From contig NZ_KB911590.1 in assembly GCF_000383615.1 (NCBI RefSeq), positions 124,001 through 188,000 on the forward strand: a DNA stretch of 64,000 nucleotides, read 5' to 3'. Shown here piece after piece: positions 40,956 through 52,195 of the stretch; positions within the stretch are counted from its first letter, which is position 1; each line of letters opens with the position of its first letter. Made by a program: the position numbers and the translations under genes. The notes beneath the pieces were generated by a model. The model did no database searches. It saw only the letters and a program-made list of their open reading frames with translations, and had not been told where the DNA came from. The DNA comes from Streptomyces canus 299MFChir4.1. Lineage in GTDB: Bacteria > Actinomycetota > Actinomycetes > Streptomycetales > Streptomycetaceae.

Positions 40956-41885
40956 TCACGCCCTGTCCGCTACGCGTTCGCCGAGCAGGCCTTGTGGCCT
41001 GACGAGGAGGACGATGATGAGCAGGCAGAAGGCCCAGACGTCCTTCCAGGAGCCGCCGCCGAAGAGGTGCATGCCGGGGATGTCGTCGATGTAGGCGGAG
41101 GCGAGGGTCTCGGCGACGCCGAGGACGAGGCCGCCGAGCATGGCGCCGTAGATGTTGCCGATGCCGCCGAGGACCGCTGCGGTGAAGGCCTTGAGGCCCA
41201 TCAGGAAGCCCATGCGGTAGTCGATGCTGCCGTATTTCATGCCGTAGGCGACGGCGGCGACGGCGGCGAAGAAGCCGCCGATGGCGAAGGCGATCACGAT
41301 GATGCGGTTGGTGTCGATGCCCATGAGCTGTGCGGTGTCCGGGTCCTGGGCGGTGGCCTGCATGGCGCGGCCGGTGCGGGACTTGCGGACGAAGAAGGCG
41401 AGGGCGGACATGCAGACGATCGCGGCGACGATCAGGAAGATGTCGGCGTCCTTGATGGTGATGGAGCCGATGTCGTGGGTGGCGTCGAGGCCGGGGAAGG
41501 CGACGGCGCGGTCCGCGTGCGGGTAGAAGTTGCGGACGACTTCCTGGAGGGCCAGGGAGAGGCCGATCGCGGTGATGAGCGGTGCGAGCCGTGGGGCTCC
41601 GCGCAGGGGCCGGTAGGCGAACCGTTCCGCTCCGACGGCGATGAGGATGGCGACGATGCCGCCGCCGATCAGCATCAGGGGGACGGCGAGGGCCATCGAG
41701 GTGCCGTCGGGGAGGATGTAGAAGTAGACCGTGAAGGCGCCGAAGGCGCCGGTCATGAAGATCTCGCCGTGCGCGAAGTTGATGAGCTGGACGATGCCGT
41801 ACACCATCGTGTAGCCGATGGCGATGAGCCCGTACATCGAGCCTAGAAGCAGCCCGTTGGCCAGCTGCTGCGGCAGGGTGTTCAC
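40956..41885 (-). CDS. livH: Branched-chain amino acid ABC transporter permease LivH
   Basis: A 309-residue permease with about eight membrane segments: GLLLGSMYGLIAIGYTMVYG start, INFAHGEIFMTGAF, AYRPLRGAPRLAPLITAIGL, AQDPDTAQLMGIDTNRII, and GLKAFTAAVLGGIGNIYGAM (coupling-loop region). GTG 41885 follows a GGAGG ribosome binding site; the longer frame upstream enters the livK end. LivH pairs with LivM. Confidence 0.93.
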   Translation of the reverse strand: MNTLPQQLANGLLLGSMYGLIAIGYTMVYGIVQLINFAHGEIFMTGAFGAFTVYFYILPDGTSMALAVPLMLIGGGIVAILIAVGAERFAYRPLRGAPRLAPLITAIGLSLALQEVVRNFYPHADRAVAFPGLDATHDIGSITIKDADIFLIVAAIVCMSALAFFVRKSRTGRAMQATAQDPDTAQLMGIDTNRIIVIAFAIGGFFAAVAAVAYGMKYGSIDYRMGFLMGLKAFTAAVLGGIGNIYGAMLGGLVLGVAETLASAYIDDIPGMHLFGGGSWKDVWAFCLLIIVLLVRPQGLLGERVADRA

Positions 41886-42019
41886 CGCGTGGCCTCCATT
41901 GTCGCTGGTGGTCGTGTGCACGTTTGGCGTGCCGGGGTGGGGTGTGGCAAGGGCCGCGCGGTCGGGGTCCCCTCCCGCGCGGCCCGTGAGTGGTGTCGCT
42001 GTGTGCTGCTGGGCCTGGA

Positions 42020-43258
42020 CTAGCCGAGGTCGGCGGTGCCGGTCTTCACAGCCTTCCACGCACCCTTGGTGACCTGGTAGACGGTGAGCTGCTTGTTGGT
42101 GGTGTCACCGTACTGATCGAAGGCGACCTTGCCGGAGATGCCTTCGAAGTCGGACTTCTGGACACCGTCGACGACGGAGGAGCGCAGGGCGTTGATGTCG
42201 CTGGGGACCTTGCCCGAGTTGGCGTCGACGGCGGCCTTCACGGCCTTGATGATGGCGGTGGCGGCGTCGTACGAGTACGCGCCGTAGGCGCCGTAGTCAC
42301 CCTTGTAGCCCTTGGACTTGTAGGTCTCGACGAAGGTCTTGGCCGCGGGCAGGGTGTCGGCGGGGACGCCGACGGCGGTCGCGAGGTCGCCTTCGGAGGT
42401 GGCGCCCGCGGTCTCGATGTAGGTGGAGGCGAACATGCCGTCGCCGCCGAAGAGCGGGATCTTGACGCCGGCGCCCTTGAGCTGCTTGGTGATCAGCGAG
42501 GACTCGTCGTACTGGCCGCCGTAGTAGAGCAGGTCGGCCTTGGCGTTCTTGATCTTGGTGACGAGGGAGCCGAAGTCCTTGTCGCCGGTGTTGATGTGGT
42601 CGGTGCCGACGACCTTGCCGCCGAGCTTCTTGAACTGCTCGGTGAAGATCTTGGCGAGGCCGGCGCCGTAGGTCTGCTTGTCGTCGACGACGTAGACGCT
42701 CTTCTTCTTGAGGCCGTTGTACGCGTAGTCGGCGGCGAAGCTGCCCTGGAGCTCGTCGGTGGTGGCGGTGCGGAAGTACGTCTTGTACGGCCGCTTCTTG
42801 TCCGTCTGCCAGTTCTTGCCCTGGGTCAGCTCGGGGTTGGTGTTCGAGGGGGAGATCTGGACCATGTTGGCCGAGGCGAACACCTGCTGCATCGACTGGG
42901 CGACGCCGGAGTTCAGGGGGCCGACGGCGCCGACGGCGGTCTTGTCACCGGTGATGGTGGTGGCGTTGGACTGGCCGGTGGCCGGCTGCGCCTTGTCGTC
43001 GAAGGCCTTCAGTTTGAAGGTGACCCCGGGGACGAGCTTGTTCTTGTTGGCGTCGTCGACGGCGATCTGGGCGCCGTACTGGATGCCGAGACCGGTGGTG
43101 GAGTTCTCGCCGGAGAGCGGGGCGTCCACGCCGATCGTGAGGGTGGTGCCACCCCCGCCGTTGCTGTCGCCGCCCTTGTCGTCACGGGAGCCGCAGGCGG
43201 TGAGTGTGAGAGCCCCCGTCGCCATGACGGAGGTCAGGATCACCATGGAACGTCGCAC
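42020..43258 (-). CDS. livK: Branched-chain amino acid-binding lipoprotein LivK
   Basis: A 412-residue extracytoplasmic solute-binding lipoprotein, first gene of the operon. It has a basic N-terminus and hydrophobic segment, then lipobox LTAC with Cys near residue 22, a Gly/Ser linker, and a periplasmic-binding type 1 fold (IGVDAPLSGENSTTGLGIQ, VGAVGPLNSGVAQSM, LLYYGGQYDESSLI). GTG 43258 was preferred because GGAAAGGA is about 6 bases upstream; ATG 43264 abuts that ribosome binding site with no spacing. It delivers leucine, isoleucine, valine or similar ligands to LivHMGF. Confidence 0.92.
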   Translation of the reverse strand: MRRSMVILTSVMATGALTLTACGSRDDKGGDSNGGGGTTLTIGVDAPLSGENSTTGLGIQYGAQIAVDDANKNKLVPGVTFKLKAFDDKAQPATGQSNATTITGDKTAVGAVGPLNSGVAQSMQQVFASANMVQISPSNTNPELTQGKNWQTDKKRPYKTYFRTATTDELQGSFAADYAYNGLKKKSVYVVDDKQTYGAGLAKIFTEQFKKLGGKVVGTDHINTGDKDFGSLVTKIKNAKADLLYYGGQYDESSLITKQLKGAGVKIPLFGGDGMFASTYIETAGATSEGDLATAVGVPADTLPAAKTFVETYKSKGYKGDYGAYGAYSYDAATAIIKAVKAAVDANSGKVPSDINALRSSVVDGVQKSDFEGISGKVAFDQYGDTTNKQLTVYQVTKGAWKAVKTGTADLG

Positions 43259-43472
43259 AATCATTCCTTTCCGCAGGCTCGCGCGCCCTGATGGGTGCGA
43301 CTGGTGCCCGCGCTTTACCGAACTCCCGATGGAGCGGTGACTGGCCGTGACTCTAAGCCCGGTGTGCAGGCAGGGGCATCGCTGTGTGCGGGCTTGTGAC
43401 TTTCTTGTTATGACGTGATGGATGGCGGGCTTCCGCCGTGGGGGCTCTCAACCGGTTTGGCGGAATATCCCC

Positions 43473-44159
43473 TCAGTCCGCATTTTGAGAACCTGCACTT
43501 CCGCTTGGCCGTCCGGGCTGTGGCGCGGATCTCGTGGCGCAGGCGCCCCGAAGGAGCCGGAAAAGGTCGCGGGAGTACGCCCGGCCGAAGATGAAGCTGT
43601 GATGTTGTATTGCGCGCGTGTTACGGAGCGTTACGTCAAGAAAGGGTAGGTCGGCACTCAGGGGCAGACCCGAGCAGTCGGAAACCGTTATCTCCACGGT
43701 GACGAGGCGTGTCGTGCCGGGGTGGACGGTGAAGGCGTCGGGCAGGGCGTGGGCGGTGAGGCCGGTGAAGGCGGCGCCGGTGACCTGGAGGGTGACGGGG
43801 GGCCCGCTGCCGACGTTGACGGCGAAGCGGAAGCGGCCGCTGGTGGGGTGGGTGCCGGGGGGTTCGGGGAGGCCGGCGGGCCCGAGGTACCGCCAGGCGG
43901 TGACGTTGGCGGGCCAGGGGACGGGGGCGCGGTCCGGCTGGGGGTGCTGGTCCTCGGAGAGGGCGCGGGGGACCAGAACTCCGGCCGCGAGCAGGGTGAT
44001 CGCGGTGGCGGCCAGGGTGGCCCTGCGGACCCGCGGCGGCAGGCCGCGCCACCACACGCTCCAACGGTCCGTCAGCCGGGGCCCGTCGGCACCGATGACG
44101 TCGTAACTCTCCCCGCGCTCGGGGGACTCGACGGGCTCGACGGGGCCGATACCGGTCAT
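43473..44159 (-). CDS. Single-pass membrane protein of unknown function
   Basis: A 228-residue protein with a cytoplasmic N-terminus of about 45 residues, one transmembrane helix (TLAATAITLLAAGVLVPRAL), and an extracytoplasmic beta-rich domain containing WRYLGPAGLPEPPGTH, VTLQVTGAAFTGLTAH and DLPFLDVTLRNTRAIQHHS. It ends in a Ser/Gly/Arg tail. Codons near the C-terminus use more A/T than the rest. The domain layout suggests a surface-exposed anchored protein. I do not recognise the family, and the neighbours give no clear clue. Confidence 0.75.
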   Translation of the reverse strand: MTGIGPVEPVESPERGESYDVIGADGPRLTDRWSVWWRGLPPRVRRATLAATAITLLAAGVLVPRALSEDQHPQPDRAPVPWPANVTAWRYLGPAGLPEPPGTHPTSGRFRFAVNVGSGPPVTLQVTGAAFTGLTAHALPDAFTVHPGTTRLVTVEITVSDCSGLPLSADLPFLDVTLRNTRAIQHHSFIFGRAYSRDLFRLLRGACATRSAPQPGRPSGSAGSQNAD

Positions 44160-44418
44160 GGGAGAACGGTAGGGGAGTCGGGGGGCCGTGCCCAGTCGGT
44201 GACGGACCGGGGTCTGCCGGCGGGAACGGAGCGAGGGCGGGAGGCGGTGCGGGAGCGGGCGAGCCGAGTGATGCCGACTGGTCCGCCGGCCAGTCTCATG
44301 CGGCCGGAGGTGTCCCGTCCAGGCTGTCCGGGCGGGCGGAAGGGGCCGGCAGGGGGCGGCGGCACCCCGGAGGGGTGGGTCGGTGCCGCGATGCCGGCCC
44401 AGCCCCCCGGGGCGGCTT

Positions 44419-44880
44419 CTAGCGGCCGGGGGCGTCTCGCAGGAGGCAGGTCAGGCGGGCGGTGCAGACGCGGCGCCCGTCCTCGTCGCTGATCACGATC
44501 TCGTAGGTCGCGGTGGAGCGTCCCCGGTGCACCGGTGTGGCCACTCCGGTCACCAGTCCCGAGCGCACCCCGCGGTGGTGGGTGCAGTTCAGGTCCACCC
44601 CCACCGCGAGCTTGGAGCTGCCGGCGTGCAGCATGGAGCCGACGGAGCCCAGCGTCTCGGCGAGCACGGCGGAGGCGCCTCCGTGCAGCAGGCCGTACGG
44701 CTGGGTGTTGCCCTCGACGGGCATGGTGCCGACGACCCGGTCCGCCGAGGCCTCGACGATCTGCACGCCCATGCGGGTGCCCAGGTGCCCGGCGGAGAAC
44801 ATGGCGACGAGGTCGACGCCGAGCGCCGCGTACTCGTCGATGACCTCTTGAGGGAACGTGGCGTGCTGCTGCTCACCCAT
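44419..44880 (-). CDS. Hotdog-fold thioesterase (PaaI/YdiI type)
   Basis: A 153-residue hotdog-fold protein with QPYGLLHGGASAVLAETLGS (catalytic helix, Glu in the usual place) and VGVDLNCTHHRGVRSGLVTG. Such enzymes hydrolyse acyl-CoA thioesters, often aromatic ones such as DHNA-CoA or phenylacetyl derivatives. ATG 44880 is preceded by GGAG. It is 52 bp downstream of the molybdenum oxidoreductase gene on the same strand and may share its transcript. Confidence 0.85.
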   Translation of the reverse strand: MGEQQHATFPQEVIDEYAALGVDLVAMFSAGHLGTRMGVQIVEASADRVVGTMPVEGNTQPYGLLHGGASAVLAETLGSVGSMLHAGSSKLAVGVDLNCTHHRGVRSGLVTGVATPVHRGRSTATYEIVISDEDGRRVCTARLTCLLRDAPGR

Positions 44881-44932
44881 GGGCGGGCTCCGTTCGTCCT
44901 GGTCGCTACGACTGTCTGCGCTGAGCAAACGC

Positions 44933-47227
<2,295 letters not shown>

Positions 47228-47395
47228 CGGACTCTCTCCTTCGCACACACCTGTGAGGTACGTCTCCGATCCTCGCACGCGCCGGTGACAGCGGGGTTTG
47301 CCGGGTTCGGGAGAGACGACGGCAGAGGTTGCGGCTTCCGCGCCGTCGGCGGCGGGCGGGTCTGACTGTCAGTGGGGCGTGGCAGGATCGGGGGC

Positions 47396-50125
47396 GTGGC
47401 AGAGACAGCAGCGAAGAAGACCGACAACAGCCCCGGCGGCAGCCGCCCGCGCCTGATGCTCATGGACGGGCACTCGCTGGCCTATCGCGCGTTCTTCGCG
47501 CTGCCCGCGGAGAACTTCACGACCGCGACCGGCCAGCCGACGAACGCGATCTACGGCTTCGCGTCGATGCTGGCCAACACCCTGCGCGACGAGGAGCCCA
47601 CGCACTTCGCGGTGGCCTTCGACGTGTCCCGCAAGACCTGGCGTTCCGAGGAGTTCACGGAGTACAAGGCCAACCGCTCCAAGACCCCGGACGAGTTCAA
47701 GGGCCAGGTCGAGCTGATCGGTGAGCTCCTCGACGCGATGCACGTCTCGCGCTTCGCGATCGACGGCTTCGAGGCCGACGACGTCATCGCCACGCTCGCC
47801 ACCCAGGCCGAGGCCGAGGGCTTCGACGTGCTGATCGTCACCGGCGACCGCGACTCCTTCCAGCTGGTCTCCGAGCACACCACCGTGCTGTACCCGACGA
47901 AGGGCGTCTCGGAGCTGACCCGGTTCACCCCGGAGAAGGTCTTCGAGAAGTACGGTCTGACGCCCGCCCAGTACCCCGACTTCGCGGCCCTGCGCGGCGA
48001 CCCGTCCGACAACCTCCCCGGCATCCCCGGCGTCGGCGAGAAGACCGCCGCGAAGTGGATCAACCAGTTCGGCTCGTTCGCCGAGCTGGTCGAGCGCGTC
48101 GAGGAGGTCAAGGGCAAAGCCGGGCAGAACCTCCGCGACCACCTGGAGTCCGTCAAGCTCAACCGCCGCCTCACCGAGATGGTGCGCACGGTGGAGCTGC
48201 CGAAGACGGTCATCGACCTGGAGCGCGCCCCGTACGACCGCAAGTCGCTCGCGATGATCCTCGACACCCTGGAGATCAGGAACCCCTCCCTGCGGGAGCG
48301 GCTCCTGGCCGTCGACCCGGGCGCAGAGGAGGCCGAGGGGGCCCCGGTCGCCGCGCCCGGCGTGGCGGTGGACGGCACGGTGCTCGGCACCGGTGAGCTG
48401 GCCGGCTGGCTCGCCGAGCACGGCGCGCGGCAGCCCCTCGGTGTCGCCACCGTCGACACCTGGGGTCTGGGCACCGGCTCGGTCGCCGAGGTCGCGCTCG
48501 CCGCGGCCGACGGGGCGGCCGCCTGGTTCGACCCGTCCGAGCTGGACGAGGCCGACGAGAGGGCGTGGGTCGCCTGGCTCGCCGACGCCGAGCGGCCCAA
48601 GGTGCTGCACAACGCCAAGGGCGCCATGCGGGTCTTCGCCGAGCACGACTGGAGCGTCGTCGGCGTCACCATGGACACCGCGCTCGCCGCGTACCTCGTC
48701 AAGCCGGGGCGCCGGTCCTTCGACCTGGACGCGCTGTCGCTGGAGTACCTGGGCCGGGAGCTGGCGCCCCCGGCCGCGGCCGACGGGCAGCTCGCCTTCG
48801 GCACGGACGACGGAGCCGAGGCCGAGGCGCTGATGGTCCAGGCGCGGGCCGTGCTCGATCTGGGCTCGGCCTTCGAGGGCCGCCTGGCCGAGGTCGGGGC
48901 CGCGGACCTGCTGCGGGACATGGAACTGCCCACCTCCGCCCTGCTCGCCCGCATGGAGCGGCACGGCATCGCGGCCGACCTGGCCCACCTGGAAGCCATG
49001 GAGCAGATGTTCGCCGGGGCGGTCCAGCAGGCCGTGAAGGAGGCGCACGCGGCGGCCGGGCACGAGTTCAACCTCGGCTCGCCCAAGCAGCTCCAGGAAG
49101 TCCTCTTCGGCGAGCTCGGCCTGCCGAAGACGAAGAAGACGAAGACCGGGTACACGACGGACGCCGACGCGCTCGCGTGGCTGGCGACCCAGACGGACAA
49201 CGAACTGCCGGTGATCATGCTCCGGCACCGTGAGCAGGCCAAGCTGCGGGTGACCGTCGAGGGCCTGATCAAGACGATCGCCGCGGACGGCCGTATCCAT
49301 ACGACGTTCAACCAGACGGTCGCGGCGACGGGCCGGCTGTCGTCCACGGATCCCAACCTCCAGAACATCCCGGTCCGCACCGACGAGGGGCGGGCGATCC
49401 GGCGCGGGTTCGTGGTGGGGGAAGGCTTCGAGTCCCTCATGACCGCGGACTACAGCCAGATCGAGCTGCGGGTGATGGCCCACCTCTCCGAGGACGCGGG
49501 GCTCATCGAGGCGTTCACCTCGGGGGAGGACCTGCACACCACGGCCGCGTCGCAGGTGTTCGCGGTCGAGCCCGGTGCGGTCGACGCGGAGATGCGGCGG
49601 AAGATCAAGGCGATGTCGTACGGGCTGGCGTACGGGTTGTCCGCGTTCGGGCTCTCGCAGCAGCTGAACATCGAGGCGGGGGAGGCGCGGGCGTTGATGG
49701 ACGCGTACTTCGAGCGGTTCGGCGGGGTGCGGGACTATCTGCGGCGGGCCGTCGACGAGGCGCGGGCCACCGGGTACACGGCGACGCTCTTCGGGCGCCG
49801 GCGGTATCTGCCCGACCTCAACAGCGACAACCGTCAGCGGCGTGAGGCGGCCGAGCGGATGGCGCTCAACGCGCCGATCCAGGGGACGGCGGCGGACATC
49901 GTCAAGATCGCGATGCTGAAGGTGGACGGGGCGCTGCGGGACGCCGGGCTCGCCTCGCGCATGCTGCTCCAGGTCCACGACGAAATCGTGCTGGAGATTG
50001 CGCCGGGGGAGCGGGGGGTCGCGGAGGAGATTGTGCGGCGGGAGATGTCGGACGCGGTGGATCTGCGGGTGCCGTTGGGGGTGTCGGTGGGGGATGGGGC
50101 GGACTGGGAGTCCGCAGCGCACTAG
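47396..50125 (+). CDS. polA: DNA polymerase I
   Basis: A 909-residue family A polymerase for Okazaki-fragment processing and repair. The 5'-3' nuclease domain (about 20-310) has VTGDRDSFQLV and GDPSDNLPGIPGVGEKTA. The middle exonuclease-like domain lacks the DxE motif (region VATVDTWGLG), so proofreading is probably absent, as in mycobacterial Pol I. Polymerase motifs A (TADYSQIELR), B (RKIKAMSYGLAYGLSAFGL) and C (LLQVHDEIVLE) are intact. GTG 47396 follows GGATCGGGGG and was preferred to the longer frame from 47372. Confidence 0.95.
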   Translation: MAETAAKKTDNSPGGSRPRLMLMDGHSLAYRAFFALPAENFTTATGQPTNAIYGFASMLANTLRDEEPTHFAVAFDVSRKTWRSEEFTEYKANRSKTPDEFKGQVELIGELLDAMHVSRFAIDGFEADDVIATLATQAEAEGFDVLIVTGDRDSFQLVSEHTTVLYPTKGVSELTRFTPEKVFEKYGLTPAQYPDFAALRGDPSDNLPGIPGVGEKTAAKWINQFGSFAELVERVEEVKGKAGQNLRDHLESVKLNRRLTEMVRTVELPKTVIDLERAPYDRKSLAMILDTLEIRNPSLRERLLAVDPGAEEAEGAPVAAPGVAVDGTVLGTGELAGWLAEHGARQPLGVATVDTWGLGTGSVAEVALAAADGAAAWFDPSELDEADERAWVAWLADAERPKVLHNAKGAMRVFAEHDWSVVGVTMDTALAAYLVKPGRRSFDLDALSLEYLGRELAPPAAADGQLAFGTDDGAEAEALMVQARAVLDLGSAFEGRLAEVGAADLLRDMELPTSALLARMERHGIAADLAHLEAMEQMFAGAVQQAVKEAHAAAGHEFNLGSPKQLQEVLFGELGLPKTKKTKTGYTTDADALAWLATQTDNELPVIMLRHREQAKLRVTVEGLIKTIAADGRIHTTFNQTVAATGRLSSTDPNLQNIPVRTDEGRAIRRGFVVGEGFESLMTADYSQIELRVMAHLSEDAGLIEAFTSGEDLHTTAASQVFAVEPGAVDAEMRRKIKAMSYGLAYGLSAFGLSQQLNIEAGEARALMDAYFERFGGVRDYLRRAVDEARATGYTATLFGRRRYLPDLNSDNRQRREAAERMALNAPIQGTAADIVKIAMLKVDGALRDAGLASRMLLQVHDEIVLEIAPGERGVAEEIVRREMSDAVDLRVPLGVSVGDGADWESAAH

Positions 50126-50150
50126 CCTCCGGCGGTTGGGCGGTGTCTTG

Positions 50151-50200
50151 TGCGGGTTCGGTGGGGGTGGGCGTTTTTGCGCAGTTCCCCGCGCCCCTGG
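50151..50200 (-). repeat. Dispersed palindromic repeat, inverted copy
   Basis: On the minus strand it reads as CCAGGGGCGCGGGGAACTGC with a CCCACCCCCACCGAACCCGC tail. It is inverted relative to the copy at 50499-50549, sharing at least 17 identical consecutive bases in the core. Confidence 0.75.
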
Positions 50201-50436
50201 ATGCCTGCGGCGCAGCTGCGGGCCCGGTGGGGGCTTGTGTAGCGCGTGCGGTGTGGTTTGGGGTCGGGGCCGGGGTGGGGGGTGTCCGTCCTCGGTTCGG
50301 CGGTTCCGCTGCTTCAACAGGGCTCGGTGACGGACGTCGGCCGCTGCGGGCGGACACCCCCCACCCCGTCCCCTGCCCGCCGTACGCGGCTACCGGCCCA
50401 TCGGGGCGCGCGGTCCCCCGAGGCGCGAGGGCTGCC

Positions 50437-50478
50437 GGATGGACCGTCGCGGCGCGTGAGGTGGCGAACGGTCCATCC
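50437..50478. terminator. Perfect 11-bp hairpin
   Basis: GGATGGACCGT (50437-50447) and ACGGTCCATCC (50468-50478) pair perfectly around a 20-nt loop. It is more than 300 bp past polA, so a role as polA terminator is uncertain. Confidence 0.45.
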
Positions 50479-50498
50479 TGGCCGGGGCGACTGCAACC

Positions 50499-50549
50499 CC
50501 TAGGGGCGCGGGGAACTGCGTGACCAGCCCCCACCGGCCCGCACCCGCC
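50499..50549 (+). repeat. Dispersed palindromic repeat, direct copy
   Basis: GGGGCGCGGGGAACTGCGTG followed by ACCAGCCCCCACCGGCCCGC is close to the consensus of the element also seen at 11684, 21113, 29090, 50151 and 60553. Confidence 0.8.
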
Positions 50550-50662
50550 AAACAACCGAACCCGGCACCCCCTAGGCGCCCCGCCCAAGCCCAGCGCAGC
50601 GTTCGTCACTCGCGTGGACCCCAGCCCGCGCCCTCGCCCCGCCCCCCGGCCAGGATGCCGTC

Positions 50663-51109
50663 ATGGGTATACGCATGCTTCACCGCTGGGCGGCCCCCGG
50701 ACGGACGCAGGCACCGGTGTACGCCGGGAAGGCCCCGTCCGTACGTCCCCCGGTTCCGGCCCACGCGGCCACCGCAAGCACCGCCCGCATTCCCTTCGAC
50801 CTGGCGACACGGCTGCGCAGGGCGCGAGCCAGGGCGGCAGGCCCCCGCATCCAGGTCCGCGTCGGCAGAGGGCTGCGGCGCGCCGCCGCGGAGCTACGGC
50901 ACCGCGTCACCCGCCGCGACCGGGACGCCGTAGAGCGGTGGGCCGAGCTGGCGCTCAGTTATCTCTCGCTCGCCCTCACTCTGCTGCCCCGATCCCGTCC
51001 GATGCCCACCATGACGGTGTTCGTCGCGGCCGCGGACGCCGTCAGCGAGCGAGCGGGAGACCGGTCTCTTCCCGGGCGTCGGACACCGGGGCCGGGCGCC
51101 ACAGCCTGA
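50663..51109 (+). CDS. Small basic protein of unknown function
   Basis: A 148-residue Arg/Ala-rich protein with good third-position G/C and no recognised domain. Residues about 45-90 are strongly basic (RLRRARARAAGPRIQVRVGR and following), then a short hydrophobic stretch (LALSYLSLALTLLP). ATG 50663 is the only sensible start. Its last 68 bp overlap the converging DUF4184 gene, so its 3' part could be an over-extension. Whether it is expressed is not certain. Confidence 0.5.
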   Translation: MGIRMLHRWAAPGRTQAPVYAGKAPSVRPPVPAHAATASTARIPFDLATRLRRARARAAGPRIQVRVGRGLRRAAAELRHRVTRRDRDAVERWAELALSYLSLALTLLPRSRPMPTMTVFVAAADAVSERAGDRSLPGRRTPGPGATA

Positions 51110-51887
51110 CGCCCGCGGCGTACAGCAGTACCCCGAGCACCAGGCCGGCGCCCGCGCCGAAGCAGAGGGCCGGGATCAGTTCCCAGGGCTTCGCGGTGGA
51201 GCCCCAGTACGCCCACCACCGCGAGGCCCGTTGCAGTGCGGCCAGCGTCATGCACCCGCCGATCACGGTGACGGCCGACCATCTGTCCCGCGCCGACAGA
51301 ACGGGGACACCGGACGGCTCGGCCGCCGCGGGTGCCCGGCGCAGCGCGTGCAGGCAGAACGCGGTGATGACCACCGCGGCCAGCGCCGAACCGCCGTACT
51401 GGAGGTACCAGTAGAGAGGGGAGCCGGCCACCTGCCTGCCCAGGGCGGGGAAGAGTCGCATCCCCCACCGGTCGTGATGCGTGAACGCGTCCCACACGAC
51501 ATGGGTCAGCGCTCCGACGGCGGCGGAGGCGTACCAGCGCGCGGCCAGTGGCGTACGCACGCGTGCGCGTGGCGTGCCGCAGCGCAGGAGTGTCGCCACT
51601 GTGCCCTGTCGCCCCCGTGGCAGCAGGGCCACGAGCGGCTCCCGCAGCAGCAGCCACAGCCACACCAGCGCCCAGGCGACGAGCACGTCGATCGTGAAGA
51701 CGCCCGGAAAGGAGTGCGTGACGGTGCCGAACTCCATCGCCCCGGGCACGACACTTGCCGCGTAATAGGTCATGTCCGGCGCGAAGGATCCGGCCACGAG
51801 GACGGCCGGAACCAGTCGGCCCCGGCCCGTTCCGTCGGCGCGCACCGCGGGCAGTACCGCCGCCGCATGGCTCAGGGTGAACGGCAA
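51042..51887 (-). CDS. DUF4184 family membrane protein
   Basis: A 281-residue integral membrane protein that begins with the DUF4184 hallmark PFTLSHAAAVLP and has THSFPGVFTIDVLVAW and GALTHVVWDAFTHHDRWGM, plus about six membrane helices. The family resembles membrane-bound metal-dependent hydrolases (conserved His/Asp), but its function is unknown. The start is TTG 51887: the conserved motif begins one residue later and GAGGAG lies at the right distance. The longer frame upstream is not family sequence. Confidence 0.85.
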   Translation of the reverse strand: MPFTLSHAAAVLPAVRADGTGRGRLVPAVLVAGSFAPDMTYYAASVVPGAMEFGTVTHSFPGVFTIDVLVAWALVWLWLLLREPLVALLPRGRQGTVATLLRCGTPRARVRTPLAARWYASAAVGALTHVVWDAFTHHDRWGMRLFPALGRQVAGSPLYWYLQYGGSALAAVVITAFCLHALRRAPAAAEPSGVPVLSARDRWSAVTVIGGCMTLAALQRASRWWAYWGSTAKPWELIPALCFGAGAGLVLGVLLYAAGVRLWRPAPVSDAREETGLPLAR

Positions 51888-52195
51888 CGGGGCTCCTCGT
51901 GGCGGGTGTTGGCCGGGCGGCGGCCCGGGTGATCGGTGCCGTCCAGTATGGGCGACGCGGGCCCGCACCGATGGAACATGGCCAACCGGTGAATACCGGG
52001 CACGAACCGGTGTCCGAGGAAAGGAAGTTGTCGTAGGGTCACACGGGTCACCGCGCTGGGGAGCTCGGGCGAACGTGCGACTCAGGAATTACCGCGCGTC
52101 ACAGGGGCAACCTCAAGGGCGGTTCGACTGTCTCAACGGGACGAGAGCGACAGACGGAGAAGGGCGCTCAGGCGTCCACAGGAGGGGTTCACTTT

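Larger units (their letters stand above)
50126..50662. other. Repeat-rich intergenic region, no gene seen
   Basis: A gap of 537 bp after polA. Open frames here are translations of repeats and lack consistent codon bias. It is bounded by two inverted copies of the dispersed palindromic element (50151-50200 and 50499-50549) and holds a perfect hairpin at 50437-50478. The inverted pair could fold into one large cruciform. Confidence 0.7.

Noticed and set aside
44160..44418. Possible small gene between the membrane protein and the thioesterase
   Set aside because: Open frames in this 259-bp gap lack codon bias and ribosome binding sites. Only a modest hairpin (around 44270-44295) was seen.
50143..50523. 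A 126-codon plus frame after polA
   Set aside because: It is mostly a translation of dispersed palindromic repeats with no ribosome binding site or consistent codon bias.
51969..52195. Possible c-di-AMP (ydaO-type) riboswitch in the long leader of the transglycosylase gene
   Set aside because: Such riboswitches precede related cell-wall genes in Streptomyces, but I could not match the conserved core segments here. A covariance search would decide.
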